Positions 33,126 to 41,996 of a stretch of DNA of 64,000 nt are shown piece after piece. Each line of letters opens with the position of its first letter. Within the stretch, counting starts at the first letter, position 1. Source of the stretch: Lantana camara (Eukaryota; Streptophyta; Magnoliopsida; Lamiales; Verbenaceae). The stretch spans positions 16,996,501 through 17,060,500 of the forward strand of contig CM074865.1 of assembly GCA_037501455.1 (NCBI GenBank), written 5' to 3'. The notes beneath the pieces were generated by a model. It was not told the DNA's origin, made no database searches, and saw only the letters and a program-made list of their open reading frames with translations. A program made the translations under genes and the position numbers.

Positions 33126-33401
33126 GGGTCGCCAGTGAGAGTGGCGACCCCCAATAAAATATTGTAAAAAAAAAATTATTGGTTGCAGCTTTCCCGTATC
33201 GTGGGGTCCACCCAGAAAAATATTTCTTTAATTGCGGTTGCCAGAACTGTTCAAATTATATTATAAAAAAATACAAAAACGCCATTTTCTCTGGCGACGG
33301 ATAAAAGAAAATATTTTTTTATTATGGGTCGCCATTTTCTATGGCGACTCCGTTAAAAAAATTAATAAAAAATTATAGAAACGCCAGACTCTGTGGCGTT
33401 T
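33126..33401. repeat. Four GCCA-N7-TGGC hairpins, element A right arm
   Basis: Hairpins at 33126-33150 (middle GTGAGAG), 33280-33296 (TTTTCTC), 33326-33350 (TTTTCTA) and 33379-33401 (GACTCTG). They mirror the left arm in order, and the seven-base spacing is kept even where the middle bases differ from the left-arm partner. Confidence 0.9.
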
Positions 33402-33707
33402 AATAACAAAAAATGAACCCTCCAACTTTTGGTATCACTTTACGAATTCGTTTTAAAATTAATATTATTTATGAAAAATCCTCGCACAGCGTGAAAAGTA
33501 GGGGTAAAAAGACACCTCAATTCGAGGGAAAGTTGGGAAAAAATGACGTCACATGTTGGACAGTTGGAGAATTTGAGGGGTTTTTAGGTCATTTCCTTGT
33601 TTAATCTATTTTGATATTAAGTTGGAGGATTTTTCATAAATAATATTTAAATTAAATCGGATTCGTAAAGTGTTATTGAAAGTGGGCGGGTTAAAATTTT
33701 GTTATAG

Positions 33708-34043
33708 AACGCCAAATGGTTTGGCGTTCTTTCATTTTTTTATTATTTTTTTAACGGGGTCGCCAAATAATATGGCGACCCAATGAAAATTTTTTTTTTT
33801 TTTAATATTTTATTAAAGGTTGCCATATGATATGGCAACCGAATGAATTTTTTTAATATAACGCCAAATGGTTTGGCGTTCTTTCATTTTTTTATTATTT
33901 TTTTAACGGGGTCGCCAAATAATATGGCGACCCAATGAAAAGAATTTTTTTTTTATATATTTTATTAAAGGTTGCCATATGATATGGCAACCGAATGAAT
34001 TTTTTTAATATCTTATTAAAGGTCGCCATATCATATGGCAACC
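33708..34043. repeat. Seven GCCA-N7-TGGC hairpins, element B left arm
   Basis: Hairpins at 33708-33728 (AATGGTT), 33757-33781 (AATAATA), 33818-33840 (TATGATA), then the same three again at 33860-33880, 33909-33933 and 33970-33992, and a seventh at 34021-34043 (TATCATA). The first six are two copies of a module of about 152 bp. Stem types are AAC/GTT, GGGTC/GACCC and GGTT/AACC outside the constant GCCA/TGGC. Spacing is seven bases in every case. Confidence 0.93.
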
Positions 34044-34239
34044 ACATTAAAATTTTTTTTTTTTTTTAATATTCTAATGACTTTAGGTTAGTTTGTCAAT
34101 TATTTTGGAATCTGGCATAAAGAACAAAGGGCGCAAATGATGAGAGATTTTCAAGAATAATATTATTTTTATTCCGATTTAATAAAATAATATCGCTTTG
34201 AGGAGTATTAAAATTTTAATACAAGTCGCGGGTGAGATC

Positions 34240-34740
34240 CGAATCCCATAGCTTAACTTATAGCTAAAAAACGAATCAAATAGGGTAAATGGGTCATATA
34301 GACTGAAATTTGCTTCGTCGGAGGTTTAAACGGCATCGAAAAAATATGAGGTTTGTTTCATTGGATCCGAATCGTCAAAACGAGTCCAACGGAAAAGAGG
34401 AATTCAAATCCGAATCTCGTAGCTCAAGTTATAGCTAAAAAACGAATCAAATAGGGTAAATGAGTCATATGGACTGAAATTTGCTTCGTCGGAGGTTTAA
34501 ACGGCATCGAAAAAATATGAGGTTTGTTTCATTGGATCCGAATCGTCAAAACGAGTCCAACGGAAAAGAAGAATTCAAATCCGAATCTCGTAGCTCAAGT
34601 TATAGCTAAAAAACGAATCAAATAGGGTAAATGGGTCATATGGACTAAAATTTGCTTCGTCGGAGGTTCAAACGGCATCGAAAAAATACGAGGTTTATTT
34701 CATTGGATCCGAATCGTTAAAACGAGTCCAACCCCAATGA
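34240..34740. repeat. 171-bp tandem repeats, element B left arm
   Basis: TAGGGTAAATGGGTCATAT-like starts at 34281, 34452 and 34623, a period of 171 bp. Each unit includes TTTGCTTCGTCGGAGGTT, TTTCATTGGATCCGAATCG and CGAGTCCAACGG. The complement of this array, with the same period (starts near 35001, 35171 and 35343), makes up the right arm. Confidence 0.9.
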
Positions 34741-35588
34741 CAAAATTTGAATCTGAATCCCATAACTCAAATTATACCCCAATGAAATACATTATGAAAA
34801 ATCCTCTATATTTAATGTACTTTTTTTTTTCCCAGCTATAGTTATAACTCAATTTATAACTTGAGTTACGGGATTCGGATTCAAATTCTGTCATTGGGTT
34901 TGGACTCATTTTAACGATTCGGATCCAATGAAATAAATCTCGTATATTTTCGATGCCGTTTGAACCTCCGACGAAACAAATTTCTGTCCATATGACCCAT
35001 TTACCCTATTTGATTTGTTTTTCAGCTATAACTTGAGTTACGGGATTCGGATTTGAATTCCGTCTTTGGAGTTGGGCTCATTTTAACGATTCGGATCCAA
35101 TGAAACAAACCTCGTATTTTTTCGATGCCGTTTAAACCTCCGACGAAGCAAATTTCAGTCCATATGACTCATTTACCCTATTTGATTCGTTTTTTAGCTA
35201 TAACTTGAGTTACGAGATTCGAATTTGAATTCCTCTTTTCCATTGGACTCGTTTTGACGATTCGGATCCAATGAAACAAACCTCATATTTTTTCGATGCC
35301 GTTTAAACCTCCGACGAAGCAAATTTCAGTCTATATGACCCATTTACCCTATTTGATTCGTTTTTTAGCTATAACTTAAGCTATGGGATTCGGATCTCAC
35401 CCGCGACTTGTATTAAAATTTTAATACTCCTCAAAGAGATATTATTTTATTAAATCGGAATAAAAATAATATTATTCTTGAAAATCTCTCATCATTTGCG
35501 CCCTTTGTTCTTTATGCCAGATTCCAAAATAATTGACAAACTAACCTAAAGTCATTAGAATATTAAAAAAAAAAAAAAAATTTAATGT

Positions 35589-35772
35589 GGTTGCCATATG
35601 ATATGGCGACCTTTAATAAGATATTAAAAAAATTCATTCGGTTGCCATATCATATGGCAACCTTTAATAAAATATATAAAAAAAAAATTCTTTTCATTGG
35701 GTCGCCATATTATTTGGCGACCCCGTTAAAAAAATAATAAAAAAATGAAAGAACGCCAAACCATTTGGCGTT
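35589..35772. repeat. Four GCCA-N7-TGGC hairpins, element B right arm
   Basis: Hairpins at 35589-35611 (TATGATA), 35640-35662 (TATCATA), 35699-35723 (TATTATT) and 35752-35772 (AACCATT). This is the single-module version of the left array. Confidence 0.92.
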
Positions 35773-35999
35773 CTATAACAAAATTTTAACCCGCCCACTT
35801 TCAATAACACTTTACGAATCCGGTTTAATTTAAATATTATTTATGAAAAATCCTCTATTAAGTTGGAGTAAACAAAGTAATATTAAATTAGATAAGACAC
35901 TCTCCGAGAAGTCAATTATAATAATAATTGGTTCAAATGATTAATGAGTTCACTTTTCAAGACAATATCTTGTATTCAAATTCCGCTTGGATGTGTATT

Positions 36000-36459
36000 T
36001 TTTTTTTTTTTTTGACAACCAAATCTATTAACGCAGGCCGAAGCCGCAATTCCAACAGATTTGTGAGCTATTATATTAGCATCACATTTAGTAAAAGAAA
36101 AGGACTATTTGAAGATTGGTCCTCTCAAGTTGATCTCGTTCTAATGCGGCTGTAGTTCCACAGTCACTTTTTCTCCAAATTTAGCGCAAATAGCTGGGCC
36201 TACAACAGATAACTCGGCCAAAAAATTTCCCGGAAAAACATAGGAAAAGAAAAAACAAAACTTCCAAACGGAAGGGACAAAACTTCCATACGGAAGGAAT
36301 AAAGCTTCCATACGGAAGAAACGAAAGAGAACAAACCAAAAAGAAAAAAACAGATAAAGAAATCCTTTGTGAACAGAATAATTCCCCAGATCTGGGAGGA
36401 AGCCAGAAACTTACCGTAGATCCGTGAGAGTAACAAGCGGATCCCGACGGACGAATTAG
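36000..36459 (-). mobile_element. 5'-truncated retroposon, probably LINE 3' end, with 21-bp TSD
   Basis: A 21-bp direct repeat starting AATTCCGCTTGGATG flanks the insert exactly (35979-35999 and 36460-36480). The left end is a T run of about 17, which is the poly(A) tail of a minus-strand insert. Near the tail the minus strand encodes, with stops upstream, a stretch containing KCDANIAHKS and GIAAS, which loosely resembles the end of the RNase H-like domain in plant LINEs. Three copies of a CTTCCNNACGGAAG-type palindrome lie at 36259-36318. A SINE or processed transcript is the alternative. Confidence 0.65.
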
Positions 36460-36983
36460 AATTCCGCTTGGATGTGTATTAAAAAAATGGGAACATGTAT
36501 TGGAGTCATTCAAGATCACCATCAATGCGAAGAATGACGAATAAATGAAAAAAAAAAAGAAAAGAAAAATATAACTATCTTTCAAGATAATATTTCAACA
36601 AAAATATATGTTGTATCATTATCTTTTCGTGAACTCTTAACAATTAATTAATTCCTTCTCTTTCCATTATCTATACTCTAAAGCTCCTTCAAATGAATAT
36701 GTAAATTGTAATTACTCATTATTATGAATGTGCCTATCTCAATTCTCATATCATATTCTCATTTAAAAGTTTTAAATTATTAGAGAGAACTATTATTAAA
36801 TTCTTAAATATCTCAACGTACAAAATATATACAATTTCCTTTGATTTGATTGATTTTAAAGTTGCCCTGAAAGAATTTTATTTTGTTTGTTATGATCGAG
36901 AAATTAATTTCAACGATGATTTCGTTTTCACTATAAGAAGATAACAAAGTCTAAGCAATGGCCGCATTGACGGATATTTTTAA

Positions 36984-37318
36984 CTAGTAATTCTTACACA
37001 CTCTATGTAAAATTATTATTATTTGAATATATATTAAATTAAAAATTTTATATTAATATTTATTTTAAAATTATTTTTAATATAATTATAAACTTAAAAG
37101 ATAATATAAAATAAAAATTAAAAAGTATTGAGGAAGAAAAGAAATAAAGAAAATGAGAATAAGGTGAGAGGAAAGAAAAAAGAATGTAAGAAATAAATAG
37201 GGAAAAAAAAGGTTAAGAGATAAATATAAAATAAAAAGTTGAGACTTGAGAGTGTGATAAAAAAAAAAGAAAAAAAAATAATTTTAGAGTTTAAGAGATC
37301 AAAACGGAATAGTATAGA
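36984..37318 (-). mobile_element. Non-autonomous Helitron, 335 bp
   Basis: On the minus strand it starts TCTATACTATTCC after an A and ends ...TTACTAG before a T, the Helitron arrangement A|TC...CTAG|T with no TSD. A small stem TTACA-7 nt-TGTAA lies about 11 nt before the CTAG, as expected of the 3' terminator hairpin. The interior is pyrimidine-rich on the minus strand and non-coding. It shares ends and composition with the copy at 63510. Confidence 0.7.
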
Positions 37319-38308
37319 TAGTATCATAGTATAGATATAGGACAGATGTAATTACATTAACCTAGTTTAATTGGATCATAATTAAATAAATTAACCTAGG
37401 TTAGGCCACCGTCAACGGTGTTGCAATAGAATGGGCCCACAGTAAAGCCCAGTAAGAAAATGAAAAAATATATTTTTTTGTAGGAAGAAAATGAAAACTA
37501 ATGAAAATGTGTCTTATTCCATACACTTTTCAAAGCAGCAGAGGAAAGAAGTGACCAGAATTTTGTCATTGCTCTAGAAAGTAACATGCGCTTCGTGATT
37601 TTTGATCAAAATTTTCTGTGGAATTGTGTGCAAAAATTACGAAGCAGCATGCTACTATCTAGAGATAAGACACACTGACAACCGGAGAGGAGATCTGGTG
37701 GAATAAGTTTGAGGTCGGCGGCGAGAAGTATGAAGAAGAAAGAGAGATTAGGGTTTGGTTTGTTATTGGATCATGGCTATGGAGTTATAAATAAAGTGAA
37801 TGGAACTCATCAAATTCTGCAGCGACGGCGAAGAAGGAGGAGAGAAGAGAGGAAAATGAAGAGAATTAGGGTTTTGAGGGAATTTGTATACCACTTATAC
37901 ATTTATTATATTTAGCAAAATGGCCCCAAAGGTTTCTTCTTTTACAAATCGAGCTAAACACCTTTAGCTTATGAGTTAATAGTGCCACATCAGATAAGAT
38001 GGGAAAAAGAAAAAGGGGAAAAGAAATTGAGGGTTATATCCCTAAAAAAAGACTTGGGCGTCCCTTGCCTTGGGGCCTAATTCTCTCATGAAACTATGCT
38101 CGCCAACATAAATAGTTTAGGGTTATTTTTCAAGTTATTTTTCATCTCTCTATCTCTGAGCTCAGCTGAGGATCGCGTGGCGCGCAGAAAAACCAGGCAC
38201 ATTCGTTCTCTCCGGAAGAATTTGAAGATATCGAAGCGGAAGAGCTTCACGCGGGAAAATCGAGTTTTGGAGTCGGAGAATTTGAAGCCGGATAGGCGAA
38301 AGGGAGCT
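37319..38308. other. Upstream region of the coiled-coil pseudogene
   Basis: Includes TAGTATAGATA repeats next to the Helitron and, from about 37500, sequence of higher complexity that might be old leader or promoter. The frame 38096-38359 overlaps the first exon in phase, but its N-terminal part has no recognisable domain. Confidence 0.4.
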
Positions 38309-40152
38309 ATGGACGATGATGATTTTGACGCCACTATCTCTGAGTCGGTTAACTGCTGATTGATTGTAATCTTATTGTTTGAACGCCTTTTTTTCGTAGA
38401 TTTGATGAAATTCTGATGAAATGCAGTGATGTTAAAACTGCTATAAGGGATCTTCAGTATATCAGAACGAAAGATGGTCAGAAGAAGAACGAGGAGACGA
38501 TTTCTAACGAGGAGATGATTTCTAGGTGAAAGCAACTCTTGACTCTTTTCTCAGACCTGATTGATTTTATTTTATTTCTGAATGTATTCATTGTCATCCA
38601 TCAAAATTTCCAATATAAAAATTTTCATCGTTTTAGTCTCGGCTGACATTCGTTCGTTTACATAGAGAACAGAGTCCTCGTATATTTACGATGTTTACTT
38701 TGTGTTCATCTTTAACTTCACGGAATTAATGGCTTAATCAAAATATATTGTTGTTTCGTTGACAGTGTGGCTTCAGATATCAAATCAAGTTTGGGTGAGT
38801 TTAAATCAGAGGTTGAGAAAGAAAGGTGATGACGTTGTCCGATCAACTCATTAATACTACTATCTGCACTTTAAGATTTTTATTATGCTTTTGGATTATT
38901 ATTGTTATTTGCTGGCCGGATTTTGAATCATGTTCACAATAAAAAGCTTTGATAAGGACCTCTCAGAGAGCTCAAAAGAGGTACAAAATTGAGTAAATGG
39001 ATGCGAACTTGTTGGATCTTGTAATATCATCTAAATGATATTCATACATTACCTGATAAATGTATGTGCCTCTGTGCAGTATCAGAGTTTACTGAAGACT
39101 GAGTTTGCCAAGTTCCAAGAAGTATATGAGAAGTTCTCCAAGGAGAAAGCTGCATATTTGCAGGCCTTGAATGGTAGTTCTCCCACATTTATTAGTTCTC
39201 TTATAGAATTTTGACGATCATGATCAGGTTTGATGTTTGAGTCACTTACTTCTGAGGGTTTGAAATAAACTCACTCTTATCCATAATTCAGAAGATTAGA
39301 GAATAGTAAATGGATAACTCCCAGTTTAATGGGAATCACAAGTCTGCTTATTTTCAACTAAGTAGAAATCACTCAATTGAATTTTCATATTGAGAAAGAG
39401 AATTTTATCCTCTCTTTTCTGACTCTTAAGTCTCATTGAATCAAATTACACAGAAAAACACTCGCTGCTTTTGTGTTGACAGGTTGTCTTTAAATCGTTG
39501 TCTTGGTACAGATGTTGAATCTAATTTGAACACTGTGATGATAACTTGGTTTTTTAATAATTAATAGACACTTATTCAATGATTGGGCGGTATCTTTACT
39601 ATACTCGCTCCTTATGCTGGATTAATATATGTAAATTGACACGATTTAATAAAATTGGCTGATGATTAAATCTTGGGTTTCGGCAGATGTCATTTCCAAA
39701 TATGAAGAAGAGAAGGAAAAGCTACTTGTGAGATATGAACAACCAAGTGAGCACAAATAACTCTTTTCTTATATCCAACTCTGCATATGGACAAAACGTT
39801 AAGCACAAATCTTCAAAACTGTTCTCAGGGAAGAAGAAAGAGAACGCTTTGCTATCTGAGTATGAGAAAGCAAATGCAGCAAGAATTGCTCAACTGGAGG
39901 AATCCCTGAAGAAGGAAAAACAGGTGAATTTAATCTCTTACACACTGCATCATATGGACAAAACGTTAAGCACAAATCTTCAAAACTGCTCAGGGAAAAA
40001 GAAAGAGATGAATTGCTCAACTGGAGGAAATCCCTGAAGAAGAAGAAACACAGGTGAATTTAATCTCTTCCACACACTTTTGCATACTCAAACGAATTTG
40101 TAATGACATATCCTTGTGATCAGGATGATAAAACCTTCAGCATTTTGAGGAA
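38309..40152 (+). pseudogene. Coiled-coil gene resembling meiotic axis protein ASY3/ASY4, damaged
   Basis: Recognisable exons: 38309-38343 (MDDDDFDATIS), 38427-38525 (DVKTAIRDLQYIRTKDG), 38766-38825 (SVASDIKSSLGEF), about 38946-38980 (SFDKDLSESSKE), 39080-39173 (KFQEVYEKFSKEKAAYLQAL), 39687-39746 (VISKYEEEKEKLLVRYE), 39829-39923 (LLSEYEKANAARIAQLEESL) and 40124-40152 (DDKTFSILRK). Most have GT-AG borders. The product would be a long, charged coiled coil, and the pattern recalls the C-terminal coiled coil of plant ASY3/ASY4 chromosome-axis proteins (my recollection, not a search). Damage: the fourth exon has lost its acceptor, compared with 40994-41005; an extra copy of the seventh exon lies at 39994-40053; and after FSILRK the sequence jumps into a duplicate of an earlier exon. 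Probably not functional. Confidence 0.55.
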
Positions 40153-41175
40153 GAACGAGGAGATGATTTCTAGGTGAAAGCAACTCTTGTCTCTTTTCTC
40201 ACACCTGATTGATTTTATTTTATTTCTGAATGTATTCATTGTCATCCATCAGAATTTCGAATATAAAAATTTTCATCGATCGTGATCGTTTTAGTCTCGG
40301 CTGACGTTCGTTTACATAGAGAACAGAGTCCTCGTATATTTAGAATGTTTACTTTGTGTTCATCTTTTACTTCACTGAATTAATGGCTTAATTATCTGCA
40401 TGCTAATCCATATGTTAAAGCTTCGAGAAATATCTGCGTTACAGAGTCATTTTTCAGTTTACAACTATGGAATTTTATTAGCATGGAAACTGGTTGATTA
40501 GTTAGGTCACTTTAGCCATGTGTTGTAGCTGAATGTATGTTTTGGAACACATTGTGGCACATATTTGTTAACTTCTCCAATTCTGGAACCTTGTACGGAA
40601 ATGGTCTAAGCAAGCATAAATGAAGTTACGGATATCTTAGTTCATTTCTCATACATACTATTTTAAAGAACAATGAAAAAACCACGTGACTGCATTCGTC
40701 CTATAGAATGATTCTTTATAGTGTTGTTTCTTTCCTTTCAATTATGGCATGTGCTACATGTTACTTACACCCAGTTGTAGGCTGCTCAATCAAAATATGT
40801 TGTTGTTTCGTTGACAGTGTGGCTTCAGATATCAAATCAAGTTTGGATGAGTTGAAGTTAAAGCTTGAGAAAGAAAGGTGATGACGTTGTCCCATCAACT
40901 GATTAATACTACTATCTGCACTCTAAGATTTTTATTATGCTTTTGAATTATTATTGTTATTCCCTGGTCGGATTTTGAATCATGTTCATAATAAAAAATT
41001 GACAGGCAAAGCTTTGCTGAGGCGCTCGCAAAGAGCTCAAAAGAGGTACGAATTGAGTAAATGGATGCGAACTTGTTGGATCTTGTAATATCATCTAAAT
41101 AATATTCATACATTACCTGATAAATGTATGTGCCTCTGTGCAGTGTGAGAATTTACTGAAGACTTATAATCCTAC
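40153..41175 (+). pseudogene. Partial duplicate of the coiled-coil gene
   Basis: From about 40153 the sequence repeats the gene from the end of its second exon (NEEMIS at 38505-38525) onward, including intron sequence. Exon copies lie at 40818-40877 (SVASDIKSSLDELKLK), 41006-41045 (QSFAEALAKSSKE, with an intact TTGACAG acceptor) and from 41144 (ENLLKT), after which similarity stops. The duplicate intron 40178-40817 is longer than its source (38526-38765), by about 400 bp inserted near 40390-40790. No first exon is present, so this copy cannot be expressed as a full protein on its own. Confidence 0.7.
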
Positions 41176-41735
41176 GCCAAATCTGTGGTCTCAGGAAGAC
41201 TTCAGTTTTGATATCTTCAGATTATTCGGCGAATATGTGAATATGAACATTCTTGTAATACCCGTGTTCCTTTAAATTTGTAGGTAATGCATCCACGTCT
41301 ATATTTACCAATAATAACTTCTCTTCATGAGATGGTGTTAATTTCTAATAATCTGCTTCAAAAGTTTTGCTAGTTATTTTTAATATCATTATAGTTCATA
41401 TCGTAGACATTACTAATGACCCAATTCAAATCGGTAAATTCACGCCCGGACTAGACTCAGCCGAATCCACTAATCCTAACGCAAATCTATGGTTTCAGAA
41501 TTTCAGAACAATCAGATTTTGATAACTCCAGATTCTTCAGCTAATATGTGCATATGAACATAATTACAGTACCCATTTTTTCTTTAAACTAGGAAGAAAT
41601 TTGTAACGCATCCACATATTATATGTAGGACAATATCATGCGGCGGTCATGTTACTGCAACGGGTGCATATTAATAATCTCTCCTCTTAATGAGATGGTC
41701 AGTAAAGGTGTTTCTTCAAGAGTTTTATGAGTCTA
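41167..41735 (+). repeat. Tandem duplication of about 305 bp
   Basis: Diverged direct copies starting TAATCCTACGCCAAATCTGTGG (41167) and TAATCCTAACGCAAATCTATGG (41471), followed in both by similar GATATCTTCAGATT.., TGTGNATATGAACAT and GCATCCAC blocks. The rest of the gap to the next gene (to 41996) is AT-rich with no gene seen. Confidence 0.7.
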
Positions 41736-41996
41736 GCAAGAGGGAGCATTAATTAGCATCAAACGATTTCTGTTTATATATATAGCAAATGCAGAAACGA
41801 GAAAAGAGTTGAACTTGCAAGTCGTCCAGTATTGGTGTCAAGTTTGTCAAGATCAAATTGAAATTGGGAAAGATCTGCCAACCTCATATCAATCTTTCAT
41901 AGTTAACAGGTTTACCATATTCAAGTAATTACAGATAGTTAAAATACAAAACCGAACACAGGGTCAGTACCTAGAATTCAATCCGATCGGCTGTCA

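Larger units (their letters stand above)
28209..33483. mobile_element. Mutator-like element A, 5.3 kb, composite
   Basis: Ends GAGGATTTTTCATAAATAAT and its exact complement; 10-bp TSD GCACAGCGTG is perfect (28199-28208 and 33484-33493). TIRs are about 500 bp: left 28209-28603 continuing at 30591-30710 after a nested insertion, right about 32995-33483. Each arm carries four hairpins of the form GCCA-N7-TGGC. The interior holds a plant-mobile-domain gene fragment (30834-31046), an LTR-like segment from 31062 and a foldback MITE (32521-32897). No transposase is present. TSD length and long TIRs indicate a non-autonomous Mutator-like, Pack-MULE-type element. Element B, with the same termini, begins 141 bp beyond its right end. 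Confidence 0.9.
33625..35855. mobile_element. Mutator-like element B, 2.2-kb near-complete palindrome
   Basis: Same termini as element A (GAGGATTTTTCATAAATAAT and complement). The 10-bp TSD TATTAAGTTG is perfect (33615-33624 and 35856-35865). The two arms, each about 1 kb, meet near 34740-34860, so nearly the whole element is self-complementary. Order from each end: terminal repeat, hairpin array, a linker (CTTTAGGTTAGTTTGTCAAT), then three 171-bp tandem repeats. The left hairpin array has seven hairpins, the right has four. No coding sequence. Transcription would give a long double-stranded RNA. Confidence 0.92.

Noticed and set aside
28283..34043. CRISPR-like array, considered for the regularly spaced hairpins
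   Set aside because: No identical direct repeats with unique spacers and no cas genes; plant nuclear context; the repeats are inverted pairs inside transposon arms.
36181..36585. Minus-strand frame of 134 codons rich in Phe and Ser
   Set aside because: It crosses the retroposon boundary and the TSD, so it cannot be an inherited gene.
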